Source: Salinimicrobium sp049687495 (GTDB lineage: Bacteria; Bacteroidota; Bacteroidia; Flavobacteriales; Flavobacteriaceae). From it: a stretch of 33,475 bases of DNA. Positions 23,571 to 30,918 of the stretch are shown piece by piece. The stretch lies in contig JBAVJB010000076.1 of assembly GCA_049687495.1 (NCBI GenBank), positions 1-33,475 on the forward strand. Reading direction: 5' to 3'. The translations under genes and the position numbers were made by a program. The notes below the pieces were generated by a model. That model ran no database searches. It worked only from the letters and a program-made list of their open reading frames with translations, and was not told where the DNA came from. Each line of letters starts with the position of its first letter. The first letter of the stretch is position 1.

Positions 23571-25850
23571 ATGAAAAAATACAACATACTTCTGGCAGCG
23601 GTTTTCTGCTGCTACCTGAACGGCTTTGCCCAAAAATCGGAGATCAAAAGCTCGGTCAGGAACGTAGAAACCAAAGTGGATTCAGTACTAAACTTGATGA
23701 CCCTCGAAGAAAAAGTGGGACAGCTGGTGCAGTACAACGGCAGCTGGGACTTAACAGGTCCGGCTTCAGATGTCAATAATAAATACAAGGAAGAAAGGCT
23801 CAAAAAAGGTCTTGTAGGCTCCATGCTTAACGTACTTTCTGCCGATGCCACTATGGAAGCCCAAAAGCTGGTGATGGAGAATTCCCGGCTTAAGATCCCC
23901 TTGATGTTTGGCTATGATGTCATTCATGGGTATAAGACCATGTTCCCTGTTCCGCTGGGAGAAACTGCCAGTTGGGATCTTGACGCGATGGAAAAAACAG
24001 CAAGGATCGCAGCTATAGAATCTGTTGCAGATGGTGTGAACTGGACCTTTTCCCCGATGATAGATATATCCCGCGATGCCCGTTGGGGCCGCATCATGGA
24101 AGGCTCGGGAGAAGATCCTTACCTTACCTCTAAAGTGGCTGTTGCCAAAGTAAAAGGCTACCAGGGAGATGACCTGGCAGATCCTACTACTATTGCCGCT
24201 ACTGCAAAACATTTCGCAGGCTATGGTTTTGCTGAAGGCGGACGTGATTACAATACCGTCAATGTTGGCGAGAATGTGCTGCACAACGTGATCCTGCCTC
24301 CTTTTGAAGCTGCTGCAAATGCCGGAGTAGCCACTTTTATGAACTCCTTCAACGAAATTGACGGCTTGCCATCTACCGGGAACAAAATGCTTCAAAGAGA
24401 TATTCTAAAAGGCGACTGGGACTGGAAAGGCTTTGTGGTTTCAGATTGGGGATCCATTCCCGAGATGATCAACCACGGTTTTGCCCGTGATAAAGTAGAA
24501 GCAGCCGAGATCGCTCTAAAGGCAGGCAGCGACATGGACATGGAAGGCGGCGCTTATGAAGCCGGCCTGGTTGAACTTGTAAATGAGGGAAAACTTGATG
24601 AAGAGCTTATCAATGATGCCGTGAGAAGAGTGCTTAGGGTGAAGTTCAAAATGGGACTTTTTGATGATCCCTATAGGTATTCAGATCCCGAAATGATGGC
24701 AAATGTAGATTTTGAGGAGCACAGGCAAACAGCCCGTGACGTCGCTAAAAAATCTATTGTTCTGCTTAAAAATGAGAAAGACCTGTTGCCTTTAAAAGCT
24801 TCAGTCAAAAATATTGCAGTCATTGGACCGCTTGCCGATGATAAAGACAGCCCAATCGGGAACTGGAGAGCTCAGGGAGAAGCCAACTCTGCTGTGTCAC
24901 TTTTGGAAGGTGTGAAAAACGCAGTAGGCAAAGACGTGAAAGTAACCTACGCCAAAGGTGCCGATCTTGGCATGGGCGAACGCTCTTTTCTGAAACCCCT
25001 TGAGATCAATACTACAAACAGATCAGGTTTTGCCGAGGCTGTTGAAAAAGCCAAAAAAGCCGATGTGGTTATCATGGCCCTTGGAGAAGACGCTTTCCAG
25101 ACTGGAGAGGGACGAAGCCAGGTGAATATTGACCTTGCGGGTCTCCAACAAGAACTGCTGCAGGAGGTGTATAAAGTGAACAAGAATATTGTTCTTGTGC
25201 TTTTCAACGGAAGGCCGCTTGAAATTTCCTGGTCTGCCGAAAATGTGCCTGCTATCGTGGAAGCCTGGTTGCTTGGTAGTGAAAGCGGAAATGCCATTGC
25301 CGATGTTCTCTTCGGAAAATACAATCCTTCAGGAAAACTTCCTGTTTCTTTCCCAAGAGCTGTTGGCCAGGAACCATTGTATTATAATCAGAAAAACACC
25401 GGAAGGCCTTCAAATCCTTCAGATGTCACCTACTCAGACTATCGTGATGTTTCTAAGACGCCGCTTTATCCATTCGGCTTCGGCTTGAGCTATGGGACTT
25501 TTGAATATGGTGATCTGCAGCTTTCTTCCGAAGAAATGACTCCCGATGAGGAGATCACTGTGAGCATTCCTGTTACCAACACCGGGAAAATGGCCGGTAA
25601 GGAGGTGGTGCAGCTTTACCTGCACGACCTGTTTGCAAGCAGGACAAGGGCGGTGAAAGAGCTTAAGGCTTTTGAGATGATCGAACTGGCGCCGGGTGAG
25701 ACAAAAGAAGTAACTTTCAGTATCACAAATAAGATGCTGGAATTCTATAACGCCAACAGGGAATGGGCTTCCGAAGAAGGTCGTTTCGAAGTATTCGTCG
25801 GCGGGAACTCAAGAGATGTCAAATCTGCTGAATTTCACCTAAACAAGTAA
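23571..25850 (+). CDS. GH3 beta-glucosidase, BglX-like, periplasmic
   Basis: A 759-residue glycoside hydrolase family 3 enzyme that releases glucose from the non-reducing ends of beta-glucan oligosaccharides. It has a signal peptide ending NGFAQ and no lipobox, so it is probably periplasmic. The N-terminal barrel shows MTLEEKVGQLVQ, IPLMFGYDVIHGYKTMFPVPLG, RDARWGRIMEGSGEDPYL, AATAKHFAGYG and the nucleophile motif GFVVSDWGSI (D292). The second domain contains GEDAFQTGEGRSQVNIDLAG and the C-terminal fibronectin-III-like domain VPVTNTG-like IPVTNTGKMAGKEVVQLYL. The length is usual for BglX-type enzymes. In this locus it completes laminarin breakdown to glucose. The next GH16 gene starts 3 bases after its stop, so the two are tightly coupled. 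Confidence 0.95.
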   Translation: MKKYNILLAAVFCCYLNGFAQKSEIKSSVRNVETKVDSVLNLMTLEEKVGQLVQYNGSWDLTGPASDVNNKYKEERLKKGLVGSMLNVLSADATMEAQKLVMENSRLKIPLMFGYDVIHGYKTMFPVPLGETASWDLDAMEKTARIAAIESVADGVNWTFSPMIDISRDARWGRIMEGSGEDPYLTSKVAVAKVKGYQGDDLADPTTIAATAKHFAGYGFAEGGRDYNTVNVGENVLHNVILPPFEAAANAGVATFMNSFNEIDGLPSTGNKMLQRDILKGDWDWKGFVVSDWGSIPEMINHGFARDKVEAAEIALKAGSDMDMEGGAYEAGLVELVNEGKLDEELINDAVRRVLRVKFKMGLFDDPYRYSDPEMMANVDFEEHRQTARDVAKKSIVLLKNEKDLLPLKASVKNIAVIGPLADDKDSPIGNWRAQGEANSAVSLLEGVKNAVGKDVKVTYAKGADLGMGERSFLKPLEINTTNRSGFAEAVEKAKKADVVIMALGEDAFQTGEGRSQVNIDLAGLQQELLQEVYKVNKNIVLVLFNGRPLEISWSAENVPAIVEAWLLGSESGNAIADVLFGKYNPSGKLPVSFPRAVGQEPLYYNQKNTGRPSNPSDVTYSDYRDVSKTPLYPFGFGLSYGTFEYGDLQLSSEEMTPDEEITVSIPVTNTGKMAGKEVVQLYLHDLFASRTRAVKELKAFEMIELAPGETKEVTFSITNKMLEFYNANREWASEEGRFEVFVGGNSRDVKSAEFHLNK

Positions 25851-25853
25851 AAA

Positions 25854-26636
25854 ATGAAGTGCTTCAAAAATGCCATTTTTGGAACCCTTTTAATTGCCGC
25901 TTTTCCGCAGCTCCTGCAGGCGCAGGTGATCTTTCAGGAAGATTTTGAAGGAGAACAGCTTGACCTGTCACACTGGAACTACGAAGAAGGCGACGGCTGC
26001 CCCAATCTTTGCGGCTGGGGGAACGAAGAACGGCAAACCTATGATCGCGATTACGTTGAAGTAAAAGATGGAAATTTAGTGATCACTGCCGCGAAAGAAG
26101 GCGACAAATATTTCTCGGGCAGGATCACAACCAAAGATAAAGTCGAGTTCCAATATGGCGAGATCGAAATAAGGGCTAAGCTTCCCGAAGGTCATGGCTT
26201 ATGGCCCGCATTCTGGATGCTTGGCGCCGATATTGCCGAAGTGGGCTGGCCGCAATCCGGCGAGATCGATATTTTGGAGTATGTGGGACGCGAACCCAAC
26301 ATTCTTTACACTTCGCTGCACTATCCTGCGCATCATGGCGGAAATGCAACCTCCAAAAAGACTTTTTTGCCGGATATTGAAGAAGGCTATCATACTTATA
26401 AAGCCCACTGGACAAAGAAGGAGATCAGTTTTTATTATGATGGCCAAAAGGTCTTCACTTTTATTCCTGAAACCTATGACGAGGTGCATTACCCGTACCA
26501 GAAGCCGTTTTACATACTCGTGAACATGGCGATTGGCGGCAATTTTGGCGGTCCCGAAGTTGATGATTCCATCTTTCCGGCGAAGTACTACATAGACTAC
26601 ATTAAAGTAACCGAAATAGAAGATAAAGATGAATAA
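25854..26636 (+). CDS. GH16 beta-glucanase, compact, probably periplasmic
   Basis: A 260-residue enzyme consisting of a signal peptide (LIAAFPQLLQAQ) and one GH16 domain. Visible parts are FQEDFEGEQLDLSHWNYEEG, CPNLCGWGNEERQTY, SGRITTKDKVEFQYGEIEIRAK, LPEGHGLWPAFWMLG, the catalytic block GEIDILEYVG (E137, D139, E142) and HYPAHHGGNA. These fit endo-beta-1,3- or 1,3-1,4-glucanases. No lipobox is present, so it most likely acts on imported oligosaccharides with GH3. The first codons contain a dispersed-palindrome copy (25864-25882), read as FKNAIFG in the signal peptide. The last 8 bases overlap the next GH16 gene. It is closer in style to the GH16 domain of the upstream lipoprotein than to the third GH16. 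Confidence 0.93.
   Translation: MKCFKNAIFGTLLIAAFPQLLQAQVIFQEDFEGEQLDLSHWNYEEGDGCPNLCGWGNEERQTYDRDYVEVKDGNLVITAAKEGDKYFSGRITTKDKVEFQYGEIEIRAKLPEGHGLWPAFWMLGADIAEVGWPQSGEIDILEYVGREPNILYTSLHYPAHHGGNATSKKTFLPDIEEGYHTYKAHWTKKEISFYYDGQKVFTFIPETYDEVHYPYQKPFYILVNMAIGGNFGGPEVDDSIFPAKYYIDYIKVTEIEDKDE
25864..25882. repeat. Dispersed palindrome, site 5 (one mismatch, in a signal-peptide coding region)
   Basis: TCAAAAATGCCATTTTTGG, one change from the full palindrome. It occupies codons 4-10 of the compact GH16 gene. Confidence 0.6.
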
Positions 26637-27480
26637 GCTCTTAAAAAAGGCATTTTTGGCAGTCGTTGTTTTGACGGCTTCCGGTGCCTTTGCCCAGGTG
26701 GAACGGGACACACTGTTCTTTGACGATTTTTCCGGAAGCGAGCTCGACAGGACGAAGTGGAATGTTCAGGGTACCGATTTTTGGGTGAATAATGAACAGC
26801 AGGCGTATGTGGATTCTTCTGCGACTGTTTTCACGGTAAAAGGTGCCGCTGCCGAAGGTGCCGAAAATGCCCTGGTGCTGAAAGCTCACTACAGCCCTGA
26901 CTTTATAAATTACCGGGATCATGATTTCGATTTTATCTCCGGAAGGATCAACACCCGCGATAAGATGATGTTTACGTATGGCACGGCTGCCGCTCGTATG
27001 AAACTGCCCGATGGTTCTGGCTACTGGCCTGCTTTTTGGGCTCTTGGTGGCGGGGAATGGCCTGCGACCGGGGAGATCGACATCATGGAATATGTTGGAG
27101 AAAAAGACTGGATCGGGGTCGCAATGCATGGACCCGGCTATTCGGGGGAAACTCCGCTGGTGAATAAATTCTTCTTTCCCGAAGGTGAAGATGTAACCGA
27201 CTGGCATGTATATTCCGTAGACTGGTCCCCCGAGAGTCTCAATTTCAGGGTAGACGGCAGGTTGGTCTACCGGGTCACAAAACCCATGGTTGAACATTAT
27301 GGAAAATGGTCATTTGACAATAAGAAATACCTCATACTTAACCTGGCTCTTGGCGGTGCATACCCTTTCAAGACTAATGGAGTGGAAAAACCCTACAACG
27401 GCCTCCCTACAGCCACTGTAGCTTTGATCACACAGGGACAGGCCAAAGTGCTTGTCGACTGGGTCTTGATCACAAAATAA
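26629..27480 (+). CDS. GH16 family glycoside hydrolase, divergent type
   Basis: A 283-residue exported GH16 enzyme. The start at the ATG 26629 overlaps the upstream stop by 8 bases and opens a signal peptide ending ASGAFAQ. The catalytic domain shows FFDDFSGSELDRTKWNVQG, SGRINTRDKMMFTYGTAAARMK, LPDGSGYWPAFWALGGGEWP and the catalytic block GEIDIMEYVG (E149, D151, E154). Where the other two GH16 proteins have HYPxxxGGNA, this one has AMHGPGYSGETPLVNKFFFP, so the substrate cleft differs and it may belong to another GH16 subfamily with a different linkage preference, for instance mixed-linkage or branched glucan. It has no binding domain and no lipobox. It is the last gene of the locus, followed by a strong terminator. 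Confidence 0.92.
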   Translation: MNKLLKKAFLAVVVLTASGAFAQVERDTLFFDDFSGSELDRTKWNVQGTDFWVNNEQQAYVDSSATVFTVKGAAAEGAENALVLKAHYSPDFINYRDHDFDFISGRINTRDKMMFTYGTAAARMKLPDGSGYWPAFWALGGGEWPATGEIDIMEYVGEKDWIGVAMHGPGYSGETPLVNKFFFPEGEDVTDWHVYSVDWSPESLNFRVDGRLVYRVTKPMVEHYGKWSFDNKKYLILNLALGGAYPFKTNGVEKPYNGLPTATVALITQGQAKVLVDWVLITK

Positions 27481-27498
27481 ACCGGATTAGTCTCCTGT

Positions 27499-27539
27499 GA
27501 AGCCCTTCAAAAATGTCATTTTTGAAGGGCTTCTTTTTT
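27499..27539. terminator. Terminator of the glucan operon built on dispersed palindrome site 6
   Basis: Perfect 17-bp arms running from GAAGCCCTTC to GAAGGGCTTC around the core TCAAAAATGTCATTTTTGA (27507-27525), then TTTTTT. It serves the glucan operon and could also stop tadA transcripts from the other side. Confidence 0.88.
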
Positions 27540-27550
27540 GGAACCCATAT

Positions 27551-27581
27551 GACCTGCAAGGTTTCCAAAACGTTGCAGGTC
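27551..27581 (-). terminator. Hairpin after tadA, GACCTGCAA type
   Basis: GACCTGCAA (27551-27559) and TTGCAGGTC (27573-27581) are perfect inverted arms; inside them AAAC and GTTT also pair after one mismatch. It lies 10 bases beyond the tadA stop. Hairpins with a GACCTGCAA/TTGCAGGTC arm are, to my knowledge, frequent in flavobacterial genomes, so this may be a dispersed repeat used as a terminator. Confidence 0.5.
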
Positions 27582-27591
27582 TAGTGAGGCG

Positions 27592-28041
27592 CTAATTCAA
27601 ATTTCTTCTTTCAATAAAGAAACGCTTCAGCAGGCTAGAGGCTTCCTCCTCTAAAATGCCTTTTTTTACTATTGTCTTGGGATGCAGTTTCGCGCCCATT
27701 TTCCGGTAGCCGCGTTCGGGATCTTCCGCAGCAAAAACAAGGTTGGTAATCTGGCTCCAGTACAGGGCGCCGGCACACATCTGGCAGGGCTCCAAAGTAA
27801 CATACATGGTGCAGTCCCGCAGGTATTTTCCGCCTAAAAAGTTGGCCGCAGAGGTAATTGCCTGCATCTCGGCATGTGCGGTCACATCGTTAAGCAGTTC
27901 GGTGAGATTATGTCCGCGGGCGATGATCTGCTGGTTCGCCACGATCACCACACCTACTGGGATTTCCCCTTTTTCGTATGCCAGTTGCGCTTCCTCGAGC
28001 GCCTTGCGCATAAAATAGCTGTCGTCAAAAACTAATTGCAT
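27592..28041 (-). CDS. tadA: tRNA-specific adenosine deaminase family protein
   Basis: A 149-residue zinc deaminase of the TadA type, which converts adenosine 34 of tRNA-Arg(ACG) to inosine. The start is set at the ATG at 28041; an in-frame TTG two codons earlier lies within a promoter-like box. Key motifs are EGEIPVGVVIVANQQIIARGHN, the zinc and proton-transfer motif HAEMQAI, and LEPCQMCAGAL with the two cysteine ligands. The C-terminus RFFIERR is usual for bacterial TadA. A guanine/nucleoside deaminase of the same family is the main alternative. It is divergent from dxs with only 38 bases between the two start codons. Confidence 0.88.
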   Translation of the reverse strand: MQLVFDDSYFMRKALEEAQLAYEKGEIPVGVVIVANQQIIARGHNLTELLNDVTAHAEMQAITSAANFLGGKYLRDCTMYVTLEPCQMCAGALYWSQITNLVFAAEDPERGYRKMGAKLHPKTIVKKGILEEEASSLLKRFFIERRNLN

Positions 28042-28044
28042 ATT

Positions 28045-28052
28045 CAAAAATA
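28045..28052 (-). promoter_or_regulatory. Candidate -7 box for tadA
   Basis: Reads TATTTTTG on the minus strand (TAnnTTTG), ending 3 bases before the tadA ATG at 28041. Transcription would begin at or next to the start codon, so a leaderless message is expected. Confidence 0.4.
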
Positions 28053-28065
28053 CAATTTCAAAATG

Positions 28066-28073
28066 TACCTTTG
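28066..28073 (+). promoter_or_regulatory. Candidate -7 box for dxs
   Basis: TACCTTTG matches TAnnTTTG and ends 6 bases before the dxs ATG at 28080, which again predicts a leader of almost no length. Confidence 0.45.
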
Positions 28074-28079
28074 TTTTTT

Positions 28080-29864
28080 ATGGCCAAAAGTATTCTCAAC
28101 TCCATCAATTCTCCCGCAGATCTGCGTCAACTTCCGCCGGAAAAATTGCCTGCGCTTGCCGCTGAATTACGTCGGTTCATCATTGAGATCGTGGCTACTA
28201 AGGAAGGACACTTAGGCGCCAGCCTTGGAGTTGTGGAATTAACCATAGCCCTGCATTACATTTTTGACACCCCTAAAGATCTTCTTGTTTGGGATGTGGG
28301 GCACCAGGCCTACGGGCATAAGATCCTCACAGGAAGAAGAGAAGATTTTCATACCAACAGGCAGCTGGGAGGCATCAGCGGATTTCCAAAAAGAAGCGAG
28401 AGCATTTATGACACTTTTGGAGTGGGACATTCTTCCACGGCAATTTCGGCTGCGTTGGGAATGGCCATTGCCTCAAGCCTGAAAGGCGAGACCGAAAAGC
28501 AGCATATAGCTGTGGTGGGAGACGCTTCCATTGCCAGTGGAATGGCCTTTGAAGGCCTCAACCACGCCGGAGTGACAGATGCTAACCTGTTGATCATTTT
28601 AAACGACAACGCCATAGGGATCGATCCCAGCGTTGGCGCGCTCAAGAATTATCTTACGAAAGCCAGGGTGGGCTATAAGCCCAAGCAGGATAATATTATT
28701 GAAGCGCTAAATTTCCAGTATTTCGGTCCTGTGGACGGGCACGATCTTGAAGGGCTCTTGAAGATCCTGGAAAAAATGAAGGGCGTAAAAGGCCCAAAGT
28801 TCCTGCACGTGATCACGACCAAAGGCAAAGGCCTTAAAAAAGCCGAGGAGGACCAGGTAAAATACCACGCGCCGGGAAAATTTGTGCCAGATACAGGTGA
28901 GCTGCTTTCTTACGACACGAAAGATCTACCGCTTAAATTTCAGGATGTTTTTGGATTGACGCTCGTGGAGCTGGCCGAAAAGAACCAAAAGATCATCGGG
29001 ATCACCCCGGCCATGCCTACCGGCAGCTCCTTAAAATACATGATGCAGGCCTTTCCCGATCGTGCTTTTGACGTTGGCATAGCCGAGCAGCACGCGGTAA
29101 CTTTTTCCGCAGGTATGGCCACTCAGGGCTTCCAGGTCTATTGTGCCATTTACTCCACCTTTTTGCAGCGGGCTTACGACCAGCTCATCCACGATGTGGC
29201 GCTGCAAAACCTGCCGGTGATCTTTTGCCTTGACCGCGCAGGCCTGGTGGGCGAGGACGGTGCGACGCACCACGGCGTTTTTGACATTGCATATTTGAGA
29301 TGCGTCCCGAATATGATTATTTTTGCCCCGCTGGACGAAATTGATCTGCGCAACATGCTTTATACCGCTCAAAAATGTGATTTAAAGCAGCCTTTGGCGC
29401 TGCGCTATCCCCGCGGAAGAGGTTTTGTGAAAGACTGGAAACAGCCTTTCGAGGAGATTAACTTCGGAAGGGGAGTTCGCCTCAAGGAAGGTTCAGAAGT
29501 TGCAGTCTTGAGCCTTGGAACCATAGGACAGAATGCCAAAAAGGCAATTTCTGGACTTTCCGAAGCAGAAAAGGTCGCACATTATGACATGCGTTTTGCA
29601 AAACCTCTGGATGAAGAGTTGCTGCATGAGATCTTCCAAAAGTTTGGAAAAATTGTCACTTTAGAGGACGGAGTGCTTGCCGGCGGATTCGGTTCGGCGG
29701 TGCTTGAATTTGCAGAGCGGGAAAACTTCAGGAATTCCATTGTCACTTTAGGAATTCCCGATGAATTTTTTGACCACGGAAAAGTGGAAGAATTACAAGA
29801 AATCGCCAAAATTGACGTTGAAAGTATAAAGCTGCGGCTTAAAGCCATTTTAGAGAACTCATAA
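28080..29864 (+). CDS. dxs: 1-deoxy-D-xylulose-5-phosphate synthase
   Basis: A thiamine-diphosphate enzyme that joins pyruvate and glyceraldehyde-3-phosphate, the first step of the non-mevalonate isoprenoid pathway. I use the ATG at 28080 (MAKSILNSINSPADLRQLP); the TTG at 28071 lies inside a -7 box. The 594 residues are somewhat shorter than the E. coli enzyme. Visible motifs are KEGHLGASLGVVELTIALHY, VWDVGHQAYGHKILTGR, the cofactor motif GDASIASGMAFEGLNHAG ending in LNDN, GIAEQHAVTFSAGMA and DRAGLVGEDGATHHGVFD. It is followed 25 bases later by the DUF3078 gene, a pair that probably shares one transcript. Confidence 0.96.
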   Translation: MAKSILNSINSPADLRQLPPEKLPALAAELRRFIIEIVATKEGHLGASLGVVELTIALHYIFDTPKDLLVWDVGHQAYGHKILTGRREDFHTNRQLGGISGFPKRSESIYDTFGVGHSSTAISAALGMAIASSLKGETEKQHIAVVGDASIASGMAFEGLNHAGVTDANLLIILNDNAIGIDPSVGALKNYLTKARVGYKPKQDNIIEALNFQYFGPVDGHDLEGLLKILEKMKGVKGPKFLHVITTKGKGLKKAEEDQVKYHAPGKFVPDTGELLSYDTKDLPLKFQDVFGLTLVELAEKNQKIIGITPAMPTGSSLKYMMQAFPDRAFDVGIAEQHAVTFSAGMATQGFQVYCAIYSTFLQRAYDQLIHDVALQNLPVIFCLDRAGLVGEDGATHHGVFDIAYLRCVPNMIIFAPLDEIDLRNMLYTAQKCDLKQPLALRYPRGRGFVKDWKQPFEEINFGRGVRLKEGSEVAVLSLGTIGQNAKKAISGLSEAEKVAHYDMRFAKPLDEELLHEIFQKFGKIVTLEDGVLAGGFGSAVLEFAERENFRNSIVTLGIPDEFFDHGKVEELQEIAKIDVESIKLRLKAILENS

Positions 29865-29889
29865 CCCCAAACCTATTCCCAATCTATTC

Positions 29890-30858
29890 ATGCACAAGTT
29901 TTGTTTTTGCCTCCTTTTACTCCTTTTTGCCAACACGGGAATTGCCGCGGTGTCAGACTCTACGGCAGTTGATACCACAACCGTGGTAAATGAGAAGATA
30001 AGCTACTGGAAAAAGGTGAACAAGGTTGGACTTAACCTGAATGAAGTGGCGTTCGTCAACTGGAATTCGGGTGGGAATAACTCCTTTTCGGCTTTGCTGC
30101 ATGGCGCCTTCGGAAGAAAGTATAAGAAGGAGCTGCTTAACTGGAATTCGACGCTTAGCATAAAATATGGGTTCAATGCACAGGAAGGGCGGGAGCTGAG
30201 AAAGACCGAAGACAATCTTGAGATCAATTCCAACTTTGGTTACAGGCGGGATTCAGTCTCCAATTTTTATTATTCGGCTAAATTCAGCTTTAACACTCAA
30301 TTCTCCTACGGTTATCGTTACCCGAATACCGAAAATCCCATTTCCAAGTTCATGGCGCCGGGATACGCTTTCCTGGGAGTAGGAGCCGAATATTCTTCGC
30401 CTACCGAAGATCTTACTATTTATGTATCCCCGGTAACCGAAAAATCAACTTTTGTTTTGGATCAGCAGCTTGCGAATGAAGGTATGTTTGGGGTTGCGCC
30501 GGCCATCAAGGACGAGGAAGGCAACATCATACAGGAAGGGGAGCGGGTGAGAACCGAATTCGGGTTTCTTGTGAGCAGCAGTTTTTCCAAACAGATCTTT
30601 GAGAATATTGGGCTAAACAATCAGCTGAGGTTGTATTCAGATTACCTGAACAAATTCGGAAATATTGATGTGGACTGGGAGCTCAACCTGGACCTAAGGG
30701 TGAACGAATATGTAAAAGCAAACATTGGTTCACATCTCAAGTATGACGATGATGTGAAGTTCAAAGAGGATCGTAATGGGGACGGAGAACTGGAGCAATC
30801 CGGGGCCAGAATACAGTGGAAGCAGCTGCTGGGAGTCGGCCTTATCTATCAATTCTGA
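29890..30858 (+). CDS. DUF3078 outer-membrane protein
   Basis: A 322-residue exported protein with signal peptide (FCLLLLLFANTGIAA). Its first conserved block, KKVNKVGLNLNEVAFVNWNSGGNNSFSALLHG, is the hallmark of DUF3078. The remainder is built of amphipathic strands with alternating hydrophobic residues (LNWNSTLSIKYGFNAQ, FYYSAKFSFNTQFSYGY, LGVGAEYSSP, LNLDLRVNEYVKANIGSHLKYDD) and ends LGVGLIYQF, which fits an outer-membrane barrel of roughly 12 strands. Its function is unknown. Placement after dxs is probably an operon but gives no functional clue. No clear terminator is seen in the 60 bases before the next, convergent gene. Confidence 0.82.
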   Translation: MHKFCFCLLLLLFANTGIAAVSDSTAVDTTTVVNEKISYWKKVNKVGLNLNEVAFVNWNSGGNNSFSALLHGAFGRKYKKELLNWNSTLSIKYGFNAQEGRELRKTEDNLEINSNFGYRRDSVSNFYYSAKFSFNTQFSYGYRYPNTENPISKFMAPGYAFLGVGAEYSSPTEDLTIYVSPVTEKSTFVLDQQLANEGMFGVAPAIKDEEGNIIQEGERVRTEFGFLVSSSFSKQIFENIGLNNQLRLYSDYLNKFGNIDVDWELNLDLRVNEYVKANIGSHLKYDDDVKFKEDRNGDGELEQSGARIQWKQLLGVGLIYQF

Positions 30859-30918
30859 CGAATTTCAAAAGCAGGATTCCGAGTTTCATCCAATAACTAC
30901 GAATGAAAGATTGCAAAT

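Noticed and set aside
26641..27297. Minus-strand frame of 218 codons opposite the third GH16 gene
   Set aside because: Antisense to a gene with an intact catalytic block; its translation has no family signature.
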